This document shows positions 1 through 7,765 of a DNA stretch of 25,960 nt, piece by piece. The stretch comes from Nitrospinota bacterium (GTDB taxonomy: Bacteria > Nitrospinota > Nitrospinia > JACRGO01): positions 1 through 25,960 of the forward strand of contig JACRGO010000227.1 of NCBI GenBank assembly GCA_016212295.1. Reading direction: 5' to 3'. The position numbers and the translations under genes are program-made. Under the pieces are notes generated by a model. It did no database searches. It worked only from the letters and a program-made list of their open reading frames with translations, and was not told the DNA's origin. The first letter of the stretch is position 1; each line of letters opens with the position of its first letter.

Positions 1-55
1 ACACTGGAGCTCTGTCTCTGAATGACGGTTTTACTTGATTATCCTTTTTTGACAC
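1..55 (-). CDS. 5' start of an unknown gene running off the left edge
   Basis: A GTG codon at 53-55 (minus strand) opens a frame with no stop to the window edge; it reads VSKKDNQVKPSFRDRAPV (18 codons). A GGGAG ribosome-binding site lies nine bases upstream of the GTG. The first eight codons fall in the terminal repeat and recur at the right edge. An element-encoded protein such as a transposase would fit a gene start inside a repeated element end, but too little is visible to name it. This is inference from position, not from homology. Confidence 0.4.
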   Translation of the reverse strand, partial: MSKKDNQVKPSFRDRAPV

Positions 56-140
56 GATATTCTACTCCCATTCAATAGGCATTCATGAAGACGTCACCTT
101 TCGCCAGTAGTAAGTGTTGCGTTAGCTACTGGCTAACGGG
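31..140 (-). mobile_element. Left copy of 110-bp terminal inverted repeat
   Basis: Bases 31-140 are the exact reverse complement of 25851-25960. Sequence diverges right after 140, here entering a TIR-domain remnant. The repeat holds a hairpin (CGTTAGC at 120-126, loop TACTG, GCTAACG at 132-138) and an overlapping alternative stem (GCCAGTAG/CTACTGGC). It also holds an RBS and a GTG start codon pointing out of the window. These traits fit one end of a multicopy insertion element, with base 140 as its outer boundary. An intergenic repeat plus the 5' end of a duplicated gene is the alternative. Confidence 0.65.
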
Positions 141-276
141 GTTAAGAGCCTGCTAAAATTCTTAAAACCTTATTTGGAAAATGCTATTAATCGTGAAGTA
201 AAAATATTCGTGGATAGAGAGGGAATTCGCTCAGGCGATTCATGGCCGGATCGGATAAAAAATGCTCTTGCACATT
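141..276 (+). pseudogene. TIR-domain gene fragment, truncated at both ends
   Basis: The plus-strand frame entering at 141 reads like the interior of a bacterial TIR domain: SLLKFLKPYLEN, then VKIFVDREGIRSGDSWPDRI, then KNALAHS. This matches the alpha-A helix, the beta-B strand and the 'D..IR.GD.W...I..AL' core of TIR_2-type proteins. The beginning ('FISYS...') and the later half with the catalytic glutamate are absent. Homology stops near 276, and the frame then runs antisense through the 3' end of putA to a stop at 365. The upstream frame is stopped at 123, inside the mobile-element end. TIR proteins are common NAD-degrading effectors of anti-phage systems; this piece cannot be active. Confidence 0.6.
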
Positions 277-287
277 CGGGACGGCCG

Positions 288-3248
288 CTACACATCCTCC
301 AACGGGGCGAAGCCATGGCGGACGATATTTTCAGTGACCGTGACTGGAAACATAAATTGTTTTAAATAGTCAGGGCCGCCTGCCTTGGAGCCTATGCCGG
401 ACATTTTAAATCCGCCGAAGGGTTGGCGTCGCACCACGGCCCCGGTGATACCACGGTTGATGTAAATATTCCCGGCCTCCAATTCCCGCCTTGCGAATTC
501 GATGTTCGCAGGGGAACGGGAAAAAATCCCGGCTGTGAGGGCGTAGCGGCTGTTGTTTGCGATTTTCACCGCCTCCTGTATGTTCCCAGCCATGATAACG
601 GACGCCACTGGACCAAAAATCTCCTCCTGGGCTATGACCGCGTTCGGATCAACCTCCGAAAAGACGGCTGGACCAGCAAAGTATCCAATGTCGCCAAGCA
701 GGCCGGCGTCCATTCCCAGGACCAGGTCCGCCTCCTTTTCTCCTATCTCGATGAATTTTTTTACCTTGTCCACGGCCGAGACGTCTATGAGCGGACCATA
801 AAAAGAAGCGGGATCATCGGCCTGGCCCACGCGGACGCTTTTGACCCCTTCCACGAACCTCTCAAGGAAGTTCTTATAAACCTCCTTCAGCACAATGATC
901 CTGGACGCGGCTGAGCATTTTTGTCCCCCGTAACCGAAGGCGGAGGCGATGATCGCTTTCACGGCGTCGTCAAGGTCCGCGCTCCCGTCCACTATCACCG
1001 CGTTCTTCCCGCCCATTTCAGCTATCACGCTTTTAATATTGCCGCCGTTTCCCTGGTCCTCCTCGGAAGTAAGCCGCCTGATCCGGAGTCCAATTTCACG
1101 AGATCCGGTGAAGGCAATGAAGTCAATCCCCGCTTGCCTGACCAGGTAATCCCCCAGCTCTCCGCCCTGGCCTGGCAGATAGTTGACCACCCCGTCGGGG
1201 AGTCCGGCGTCCAGGAAAATCTCCATCAGCTTATAGCCGATGACCGGGGAAAAGCGGGAAGGCTTCATGATCGCGGCATTTCCGGCGGCCAGGGTCCCGG
1301 CTGTCATCCCCGTTAAAATAGCCAGGGGAAAATTCCACGGCGCGATGGCAAGTCCAACCCCCCTGGGCCTGTAACCATAAAAGTTGTCCTCGCCCGGAAT
1401 GGATTCCGTTTTCCGCGGCTTTCCCATCCTGGTGATTTCAGTTGCGTAATAATTCAGAAAATCCACTGCCTCGGCCACATCAGCGTCCGCCTCCCCCCAG
1501 TTTTTCCCGACTTCGTAGACCATCCACGCGGCCAAATCCATCCGTCTTTCCCGCATGATCCTGGCGCAATGAAAAAGGAATCCCGCCCTCCTTTCAGGGG
1601 AGGCCACGCGCCAGTCCCTGGACGCCTTGACAGCGGCCTCCACCGCCTTGTCAGCCATTGCCTTGTCGGATTTGGCCACAACGCCGACTGTCTCCCGGAA
1701 GTCGGATGGGTTGACAGAGGCGAGGACCTCGCCAGTATCGAACTTTTTTGATCCTATGACCGCCGGATATCTTCCGCCGAAATGTCCGCGGGCCTTTGCC
1801 AGGGCGGACCTCATGGCCTCGCGGTTCTCTTCCCTTGAGAAATCGGACAGCGGACAATTCGCGAATTGCTCTTTTTCCTCAGCCTGCGCTTTCGGCTTGG
1901 GCCTGTCTTTAATTTCCTTGTCCGGCGGCGCGAGTAGTTTTTCCTTTGGGACGTGTTCGCCGAAGCTCCGGCGGAGAAAAGATTCGTTTGAGGTGTTTTC
2001 AAGGATTCGCCTAACAAGATAAGCCATGCCTGGGAGCAGTTCGCCGTAAGGGGTATAGACCCTCACATCGTAGCCCAGATTCACAAGCGCGGTTTTTATG
2101 AGGTCGCCCATGCCGTACAGGACCTGGAACTCAATCCGCTCTTCCGGGACCTGGTATTCCCTGGCCTGGGCCGCGGCTCGGGCGATGCTCCGCACGTTGT
2201 GGGAGGCAATGGCCGTCCTGGCCACCTCGCTGTTAAGCAGGAGGGTCCTGGAAAGCTTCTCGAACTGGGCGTCGGTTTCACATTTACTGGTAAAGACCGG
2301 GACGGGCCAGCCTTTTTGCCGGGCGTTGATGACCTCAAAATCCCAATAGGCCCCCTTAACCAGCCTGATGGTGATGTCCCTTTCATTTTCCTTCAACCAG
2401 TCCAGGACGCTGGCCAGGAATTCCCCGGAGTCCTTTAAATAGGATTGGATAACAATTCCGAAACGGTTGGAGTTAACGAACTCCTTTTCGCCGGCCACCC
2501 GCTTGAAAATTTCCCATGACGAATCGCGATAGGCGAATTGCTCAGTGTCGATGTTGACGAACCCTCCCACTTCGTCCGCCGCGAGGAGGATTCTTTTCAG
2601 TCTCCCGTAAACGCCCTTGATGGTCTCTTCGGGGTGGATGGGGTCGAATTGCGAATAGAGGGAGGAGAGCTTGAGGGAGACGTTGATCTCGTCCCCGAAC
2701 TCCTCGTCAAGGCCGCCTCTCAATCCCTGGAGCATATCTATATACGCCTGCGCGTATTGTTCAGCCTCCTTTTCATTGGCAACCGCCTCGCCCAGGAGGT
2801 CCATGGTGAAAAGGACCCCTTCGTCCCGAAAGCGCTTCAATACCTCCATTGCCTCCTTTATATTGGCGCCGGAAATAAACTGAAGGGCGATTTTTTTTAT
2901 TGAATAACGGATGGCGGCCGCCGCGGCCTTTGGGGTCAACATGGCCGGGGTGATCATCTTCTCCCCGATCCTGAGCGGAAGGGGAAGGCGGTGTTGCGGA
3001 TGGGGAAAATATTCCTTCATCAGCCGGACTATTTCAGCGTCGGATTTTAAGGAGGGGAAGGCGTCAATGAAGCGGAGGACCTGGAGTTTCACGCCGGCGT
3101 CCGCCATGCACCACTCCATGATCTGCTTTTCCCACCAGGCCGCCTCCCAAAAGGAGGTGGATCTTTCATCTATTTCTGAAAAAATCCTCCAGCCGATGCT
3201 TTGCGTTATTGTTTCGAGACGGTCCTCGCTCAAGCTGTTCTTTTCCAT
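288..3248 (-). CDS. putA: Bifunctional proline dehydrogenase / P5C dehydrogenase (PutA)
   Basis: Oxidises proline to glutamate: an FAD-dependent proline dehydrogenase passes electrons to quinone, and an NAD-dependent delta-1-pyrroline-5-carboxylate dehydrogenase finishes the reaction. The ProDH part (about residues 100-440) shows IRLVKGAYWD, ASHNVRSIARA and RRILENTSNESFLR. The ALDH part (about 510-970) shows APWNFPLAI, FTGSREIGLRI, EMGGKNAVIV and the GQKCSA motif with nucleophile Cys at about residue 778. At 986 residues it is a compact PutA without the N-terminal DNA-binding domain of the enterobacterial regulator form. I chose the ATG at 3246-3248 because AAAAGGA lies just upstream; the frame stays open to 3341, but that stretch is dispersed-repeat sequence. 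No proline transporter is nearby, and the gene stands alone. Confidence 0.95.
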   Translation of the reverse strand: MEKNSLSEDRLETITQSIGWRIFSEIDERSTSFWEAAWWEKQIMEWCMADAGVKLQVLRFIDAFPSLKSDAEIVRLMKEYFPHPQHRLPLPLRIGEKMITPAMLTPKAAAAAIRYSIKKIALQFISGANIKEAMEVLKRFRDEGVLFTMDLLGEAVANEKEAEQYAQAYIDMLQGLRGGLDEEFGDEINVSLKLSSLYSQFDPIHPEETIKGVYGRLKRILLAADEVGGFVNIDTEQFAYRDSSWEIFKRVAGEKEFVNSNRFGIVIQSYLKDSGEFLASVLDWLKENERDITIRLVKGAYWDFEVINARQKGWPVPVFTSKCETDAQFEKLSRTLLLNSEVARTAIASHNVRSIARAAAQAREYQVPEERIEFQVLYGMGDLIKTALVNLGYDVRVYTPYGELLPGMAYLVRRILENTSNESFLRRSFGEHVPKEKLLAPPDKEIKDRPKPKAQAEEKEQFANCPLSDFSREENREAMRSALAKARGHFGGRYPAVIGSKKFDTGEVLASVNPSDFRETVGVVAKSDKAMADKAVEAAVKASRDWRVASPERRAGFLFHCARIMRERRMDLAAWMVYEVGKNWGEADADVAEAVDFLNYYATEITRMGKPRKTESIPGEDNFYGYRPRGVGLAIAPWNFPLAILTGMTAGTLAAGNAAIMKPSRFSPVIGYKLMEIFLDAGLPDGVVNYLPGQGGELGDYLVRQAGIDFIAFTGSREIGLRIRRLTSEEDQGNGGNIKSVIAEMGGKNAVIVDGSADLDDAVKAIIASAFGYGGQKCSAASRIIVLKEVYKNFLERFVEGVKSVRVGQADDPASFYGPLIDVSAVDKVKKFIEIGEKEADLVLGMDAGLLGDIGYFAGPAVFSEVDPNAVIAQEEIFGPVASVIMAGNIQEAVKIANNSRYALTAGIFSRSPANIEFARRELEAGNIYINRGITGAVVRRQPFGGFKMSGIGSKAGGPDYLKQFMFPVTVTENIVRHGFAPLEDV

Positions 3249-3284
3249 TGGTTTTCCTTTTACAAAAGTTGATCTTGGATACTC

Positions 3285-3348
3285 ACGGCGCAGCATGGCC
3301 GCAACCAAAACTTTTTTAACCGCAGATTCCGCAGATGGCACAGACTAA
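3285..3348 (-). repeat. Composite intergenic repeat upstream of putA
   Basis: Read on the minus strand, this stretch has a 'ccatctgcggaatctgcggt' block, then an A-run, then 'ttttggttgcggccatg' and 'ctgcgcc'. The second block recurs near 3561, 5459, 7800 (reverse) and 22822. The unit sits just before the putA RBS and creates a spurious 31-codon extension of the putA frame. Confidence 0.6.
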
Positions 3349-3419
3349 ATTATTTTTTATAAAATCTGTACTACAAACTTATAAAACTTTGTTTTTTTAG
3401 CAAAGTTTTTCATGCAACT

Positions 3420-3620
3420 CGTTGAAAAATAAATTCGAAATACGAATAACGAAATCCGAAACAATATCAAAATTCAAAGGTTAAAATTTCAAAACCCGGC
3501 CCCGTGGTTTGGAATTTTGGAATTGGGTTATTCGAATTTGTTTCGCATTTCGATATTCGGATTTTGGTTGCGGCGAAGCCGCGCCATGTAATCGGTGAAA
3601 TCCGTGGTTATGGATTCTTG
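3420..3620. repeat. AT-rich long inverted repeat with 'ttggttgcggc' tail
   Basis: The gap between putA and phoH (3249-3621) holds no gene. Bases about 3428-3490 (aattcgaaatacgaataacg and onward) are an imperfect inverted repeat of about 3505-3560 (gtttggaattttggaattgg through tattcggatttt). Next come 'ttttggttgcggcgaagccg' (3561 onward) and an 'atcggtgaaatccgtggtta' block. The whole could fold into a long hairpin. Similar AT-rich 'nattcgaaatncgaa' palindromes are widespread in environmental genomes; that comparison is from memory. Confidence 0.6.
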
Positions 3621-3621
3621 T

Positions 3622-4602
3622 TTATTCATTTTGCTTGCGGCGGACACGTTTTAAAAGATGCTTTTCGTACGCCTTGATGATCCTCTGGACAAGCCTGTGC
3701 CGGACCACGTCCCTTTCGTCGAAGTAAACAAAGGCGATCCCTTCCACTTCCCGCAGCACCTCCTGTATCTCCACAAGACCGGACCTCTTGCCTGTGGGGA
3801 GGTCGATCTGCGTGATGTCCCCTGTGACCACCACCTTGGAGTGGTATCCCATCCTGGTAAGAAACATCTTTATCTGTTCAGTGGTGGCGTTTTGCGCCTC
3901 GTCCAGGATAATGAAGCAATCGTTCAAGGTCCGGCCCCTCATGTAGGCCAGCGGGGCTATCTCGATGAGCCCTTTTTCCACCATCTGGGCCGCGCGGTCG
4001 AAGTCCACCATGTCGTATAGGGCGTCATAGAGAGGCCGCAGGTAGGGGTTGATCTTTTCCACCATGTCCCCGGGGAGAAAGCCCAGTCTTTCCCCGGCCT
4101 CAACCGCCGGCCGGGTGAGAATGATCCTGTTGTACTTTTTTTCAAGGAGGGCGGAGACCGCCTTTGCCATGGCGAGGTAGGTCTTCCCGGTTCCGGCCGG
4201 GCCTATCCCGATGACCACGTCATCCTTTTCAATGGCCTTGATATACTCTTGCTGCCTGAATGTTTGGGGGGAGACGTATCCCTTCTCAGGGGCCACGGGG
4301 ATGCGAAGGGAGATCATGGACTTCAAGTCCGGGGTTTCTCCTCTCTCCACAACGGAGAGGATGTAGCTGAAGTCGTTTTTGCCGACAGGGCGGCCCTTCT
4401 CCGTGGCTTCGTAAAGCTGCATGAGGAGGTTCTCCGCCGCGAAGCAATCCTCCTTCCGCCCCTTCACTGTAAGATGCCTTTCCCTGACGGAAATCCTGAC
4501 GTTCAGGGCCTTTTCCAGTCTCTTCAGGTTTTTGTCCTGGGAGCCGAAGACCTCGCGCAGGACATTGGCGTTGTTGAAGGTGATTTCTCTTTCGGATTCC
4601 AT
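3622..4602 (-). CDS. phoH: PhoH-family P-loop ATPase
   Basis: A cytoplasmic ATPase of the PhoH (YbeZ) family, related to the superfamily I helicase core and linked in other bacteria to RNA metabolism and ribosome maturation with YbeY. An N-terminal KH-like or R3H-like region (about 1-80) precedes the PhoH domain. Visible motifs are Walker A GPAGTGKT (134-141), TRPAVEAGERLGFLPGD, Walker B FIILDEAQN (230-238) and VVVTGDITQIDLP. The length of 326 is normal. It starts nine bases after the stop of the upstream glycosyltransferase gene, so the two are probably co-transcribed. The usual ybeY neighbour is absent here. No clear Shine-Dalgarno sequence precedes the ATG, consistent with translational coupling. 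Confidence 0.93.
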   Translation of the reverse strand: MESEREITFNNANVLREVFGSQDKNLKRLEKALNVRISVRERHLTVKGRKEDCFAAENLLMQLYEATEKGRPVGKNDFSYILSVVERGETPDLKSMISLRIPVAPEKGYVSPQTFRQQEYIKAIEKDDVVIGIGPAGTGKTYLAMAKAVSALLEKKYNRIILTRPAVEAGERLGFLPGDMVEKINPYLRPLYDALYDMVDFDRAAQMVEKGLIEIAPLAYMRGRTLNDCFIILDEAQNATTEQIKMFLTRMGYHSKVVVTGDITQIDLPTGKRSGLVEIQEVLREVEGIAFVYFDERDVVRHRLVQRIIKAYEKHLLKRVRRKQNE

Positions 4603-4611
4603 ACCGCGCTA

Positions 4612-5367
4612 TTAAGAATTTGCCCGGGCGTTCAACTCCCGGAGTTTAGCGTATTTCTTATACGAATAAAGGGCCTGGCCGTAAGCCAGGGCAAGTCCAT
4701 AATAGCCCTCCAGGAAGCCCCTTTTCAATACAAATGATTTTAAAAAACCAAACATGGGGCGAAACGCCAGGTCGGTTGGGCGGGTCTTCCTCCCGGCAAG
4801 GGCCATGTCCATGGCGGAGAGCGTTGAATAATGGTCCTGCCTGGAAAAATAATCCTGGAGGGAATCGTAGGTCTTGTGGAACAGATGGCCGTTCAGCAAG
4901 CCGGTTTTCCCATCAGCTTGGATGCCCTCGTGCACGGCGGATTCCGAGAAGGCCGCTGATTTTTTGTTGTAAAGACGTATTATTCTGTCCGGGTGCCAGC
5001 CAGAGTATTTTATCCAGCGTCCGCCTATGTAATTCCTTCTCACAACGCTATACGCAGGATGCGCGGGAGGGCCGGACATCAGCTTTTGGATCTCTTCTCG
5101 CAGCTCAGTGGACACGATTTCATCCGCGTCCACGTTGAGTATCCAGTCATTGGCCGCGAGGGCGGCGCACCGGTTTTTTTGCTTTCCGTACCCAAGCCAA
5201 TCTTTCTCAGTGAATACCTTGGCGGTGAATTCCCTTGCGATATCAAGGGTGCGGTCCGCGCTCCCGGAGTCAACCAGGACAATTTCATCAGCCCAACGGA
5301 CGCTCTCCAGGCAATCGCTTATTTTCGCTTCCTCATTAAAGGTAATTATCGTGACGGATAGTTTCAT
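4612..5367 (-). CDS. GT2 glycosyltransferase, LPS-core WaaE/KdtX-like
   Basis: A 251-residue cytoplasmic family-2 glycosyltransferase. The N-terminus has the nucleotide-sugar fold: LSVTIITFNEEAKISDCLES, VLVDSGSADRT and the metal-binding WILNVDADE. Next come GWHPDRIIRLYNK and AVHEGI, typical of the LOS/LPS core beta-glucosyltransferase group (WaaE/KdtX/LgtF). The C-terminus (about 215-245) is hydrophobic and basic and may be amphipathic. It probably adds a hexose to the lipid-A core or another envelope glycan; the acceptor cannot be read from sequence. The ATG is preceded by no strong RBS. A perfect 13-bp hairpin lies just upstream at 5386-5414. Confidence 0.85.
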   Translation of the reverse strand: MKLSVTIITFNEEAKISDCLESVRWADEIVLVDSGSADRTLDIAREFTAKVFTEKDWLGYGKQKNRCAALAANDWILNVDADEIVSTELREEIQKLMSGPPAHPAYSVVRRNYIGGRWIKYSGWHPDRIIRLYNKKSAAFSESAVHEGIQADGKTGLLNGHLFHKTYDSLQDYFSRQDHYSTLSAMDMALAGRKTRPTDLAFRPMFGFLKSFVLKRGFLEGYYGLALAYGQALYSYKKYAKLRELNARANS

Positions 5368-5385
5368 GGGGATTAAATAAAATAT

Positions 5386-5414
5386 AGTACCGCGGGCGGG
5401 ACGCCCGCGGTACT
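5386..5414. repeat. Perfect palindromic hairpin upstream of the GT2 gene
   Basis: AGTACCGCGGGCG (5386-5398) and CGCCCGCGGTACT (5402-5414) form a 13-bp stem with a GGA loop, ending 18 bases before the GT2 start codon. No T-run follows on either strand, so it is not a typical terminator. It may be a REP-like dispersed palindrome or a 5' UTR structure limiting translation of the gene. Confidence 0.7.
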
Positions 5415-5717
5415 TGGCAAGCCCATCAACTCAGCATCGTTTGAATACATCGAAATTTATTTTGGTTGCGCCCATGCCGAGCGCTATGCCAGAAAGTATA
5501 TGAAAACCGGCATGGGAAGGCAAGGAACAGAGGGCGGAAAACAAAAGGCGGAAGGCGAAGGATGGAAAGGCAAAGGGTGAAGGGTCTTTGCTAACTGGTT
5601 AGAGCGCAGTGAACCGATGAAACTAAATTTAGATACTTACTCGCTTATTCTGAGAAAATTAAAGGCACTTTTTTAAAAAGCGTTGACTATCCTGCCGGAT
5701 TCGAGAGCGGCTCATGT
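5415..5717. other. Gene-free stretch with repeat motif and purine-rich tract
   Basis: I see no protein gene here. A 'ttttggttgcgcccatgccg' copy of the recurring intergenic motif lies near 5459-5478. A purine-rich G/A tract runs from about 5514 to 5588. A short segment near 5590-5612 resembles a tRNA D-arm but has no tRNA around it. Confidence 0.4.
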
Positions 5718-6020
5718 CTACTTATTTTTTGCGTTTACTATACAAAGCGGATGCTCCTTTTGGCCGCAGCCCTGCCGCTCTATCTCCGTGACTCTTTCCC
5801 TGGTGGTGACGACGCAGAGTCCGATGTTCTTCCTGGCCAGTTCGCGCGCGAGCGCGAACAGTCCGGGGTCTTTTATCTTTCCCTTTTCACGCTCGGACTG
5901 GAGAGGCTCCAGCCAGTCCAGCATGGGCAAGGTCCTTTGCTCCCGGATGAGCTTCTCCAGCCTCAGCCCCTTCTCCCACGCCGACCCTTTCTCCGGCTCC
6001 TTGTCCCCGAACCATCTCAA
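5718..6020 (-). CDS. Hypothetical 100-residue protein downstream of glpD
   Basis: I do not recognise this protein. It is charged and probably cytoplasmic, with a helical N-terminal half rich in Glu, Lys and Arg (MRWFGDKEPEKG...KLIREQRTLPML) and a C-terminal part with a possible beta strand (NIGLCVVTTRERVTEIERQG) and two Cys. The start is a TTG at 6018-6020, with a purine-rich GGGAGAGG about nine bases upstream. The frame is the same as that of glpD and is open right after the glpD stop at 6060-6062, so it could be an independent gene in the glpD transcript or a former C-terminal extension of GlpD. No membrane segment or signal peptide is visible. Confidence 0.45.
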   Translation of the reverse strand: MRWFGDKEPEKGSAWEKGLRLEKLIREQRTLPMLDWLEPLQSEREKGKIKDPGLFALARELARKNIGLCVVTTRERVTEIERQGCGQKEHPLCIVNAKNK

Positions 6021-6059
6021 TGAGGCGGCCCTCTCCCCTGTCCCTAAGGCTGGACAGGC

Positions 6060-7637
6060 TTACCCGCGCCAACTCACAACGGACATTGCCTCCCTTTCCC
6101 TTGTTTCCGGGTCCCATCCCAATATTTCACCGGCCAGATCAGCCGCCCGCCTGGAGGTTTCAGCCTCTACCTTGCCAAGAATAAGCAGAGGGACCCTGCG
6201 GCGGAGTATGTCCTCCAGGGTCCTTGCCATCTCGTTTTCGGCGGCGTTGGTTATCTCCCCCCAGCAGAATGGGAAACCTGGGTCGATCCGCTCCGCCAGG
6301 CCAGGGGATCCTTTAAGCAAATCAAGAAGACCGCTGAGGGAAGACCCATAACGCCGTCCGCACCATACGGCTGTTTCAGGGTCAAGCCCCGCCTTCCTTC
6401 CCTTTTCCTCCAAGGCGTTCATGTCCTCCGGAAACCAGGGCAACGGACGCGACTCCGTGGGAGAGGCCCGTGTCTTTCCTTTGTCTATGAGTCCGGCAGC
6501 GCGGTCGAGCGTAGCCGCTGCCTCTATCCTGGCCGAGGTCATCTTGCCGCCCAAGGACGTCAATAACCGACCCTCCGGCTCCCACAACTCCCAATCCCTC
6601 GTCACCTCGGAAGGTTTTTTGCCTGGGCGGCCGGATAGGACCCTTAATCCAGCAAAGCGGCCCCTGATTTGAGAAGCGTCCCAGCCCGCGCCTTGGAGAA
6701 AGTGGTCAGCCGACTTCAAGAGATATTCTTCATCAGAGGCGTCCACTTTCACATGGCCGGGATCGCCTTGGAAATCCGTGTCAGTGGTCCCGATCATGGT
6801 GGCGCCGTGCCATGGAATCAGAAAAAAAACCCTCCCGTCATATGGAGAGGTGAGGAGGACCGCGTCTTTGCCGGGCAAGGGAGGCATGATTAGGTGCGCT
6901 CCCTTTAACAGCCTGGCCCCGCGTCCGGCCATTTTCCCTGTCCCGCCAACTTGCCATGCCCATGGTCCAGCGGCGTTCACTGTAACCGAGGCGGAAAGCT
7001 CAACGCTAGCGCCGGTCTCTCGGTCCTTTATAACCGCGCCGCGAACTCTATTCCCTGAGCGGAGCAGTTCGACCGCCTCCGCGTAATTAACCGCCACGGC
7101 CCCGGCCTGAAGCGCACCTGAGACGATTTCCAGCGTCAGCCTGGCGTCATCGGTCTCGCAGTCCGTGTATGAAAAGCCGCCATATAGATTTTCCGGGGAC
7201 AGGAAAGGGGCTATAGCAAGGAGCTCATTTTTTGAGTGAAACCGGTGGGGACCAATCCTTGAACAAGCCCCCCCTAACCGGTCGTAAAGCGACAGCCCGG
7301 CGCCAAGCCTGATCCTCCCCAGTCTGCCGCCTTTATACAAGGGAAGGAGAAAACGGACAGGCCAGACTCTGTGGGGTCCAAGGGAAAGAAGACGCCTTCT
7401 TTCCTCCAGGGATTTTTTTACCAGGTCCAGCCAGAAATGCTCCAGGTAGCGGAGCCCTCCGTGTATCAACTTGGAGCTGGCGGATGAGGTCCCGCTCGCC
7501 CAGTCCCCTTTTTCCGCCAGCGCGGTTTTGAGTCCCCGCAAGGCCCCCTCATAGGCGGTCCATGCCCCGTAAATTCCCCCGCCGATCACGAGGAGATCAA
7601 AGGGGCCGTTCCGGAGTTCCTCGAAGTCCCTTTTCAT
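6060..7637 (-). CDS. glpD: Aerobic-type glycerol-3-phosphate dehydrogenase (GlpD)
   Basis: An FAD flavoprotein that oxidises sn-glycerol-3-phosphate to dihydroxyacetone phosphate and reduces membrane quinone; a peripheral inner-membrane enzyme. Domains: an N-terminal DAO fold with the FAD dinucleotide motif VIGGGIYGAWTAYEGALRG near residues 17-35, the family signature SSKLIHGGLRYLEHF (about 55-70), the middle motif MIGTTDTDFQGDP, and a C-terminal DAO_C helical domain (about 390-510). The length of 525 is full for the family. The ATG at 7635-7637 has GGAAGGA about 13 bases upstream. No glycerol kinase or facilitator gene is adjacent. The small unknown ORF downstream is in the same frame. Confidence 0.94.
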   Translation of the reverse strand: MKRDFEELRNGPFDLLVIGGGIYGAWTAYEGALRGLKTALAEKGDWASGTSSASSKLIHGGLRYLEHFWLDLVKKSLEERRRLLSLGPHRVWPVRFLLPLYKGGRLGRIRLGAGLSLYDRLGGACSRIGPHRFHSKNELLAIAPFLSPENLYGGFSYTDCETDDARLTLEIVSGALQAGAVAVNYAEAVELLRSGNRVRGAVIKDRETGASVELSASVTVNAAGPWAWQVGGTGKMAGRGARLLKGAHLIMPPLPGKDAVLLTSPYDGRVFFLIPWHGATMIGTTDTDFQGDPGHVKVDASDEEYLLKSADHFLQGAGWDASQIRGRFAGLRVLSGRPGKKPSEVTRDWELWEPEGRLLTSLGGKMTSARIEAAATLDRAAGLIDKGKTRASPTESRPLPWFPEDMNALEEKGRKAGLDPETAVWCGRRYGSSLSGLLDLLKGSPGLAERIDPGFPFCWGEITNAAENEMARTLEDILRRRVPLLILGKVEAETSRRAADLAGEILGWDPETREREAMSVVSWRG

Positions 7638-7765
7638 GCGCCGTTCTTATTCCTTCCAGCAATATATCAGGCCCGCCCCGGCGCAGCCTGTTATACTTGT
7701 GATTTCCCTATCGTTATCCGGCTTGTCCAAGAGTTGTATCTCTTGACGGGGCGTTATATTATTAC

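Noticed and set aside
100-150. Integron attC-like site in the terminal repeat
   Set aside because: GTTAGC and GCTAAC occur, but the RYYYAAC and GTTRRRY core spacing and attC-type bulged stem are absent, and no integrase or cassette array is seen.
5588-5625. tRNA-like D-arm sequence (ctaactggttagagcgcag)
   Set aside because: It resembles a tRNA D-loop, but no acceptor stem, anticodon arm or T-arm can be built around it, so it is chance or an unrecognisable remnant.
5887-6117. 76-codon minus-strand frame overlapping the glpD end and the small ORF
   Set aside because: Out of frame with both, low-complexity Gly/Glu/Arg composition and no RBS; the 5718-6020 frame is the better candidate.
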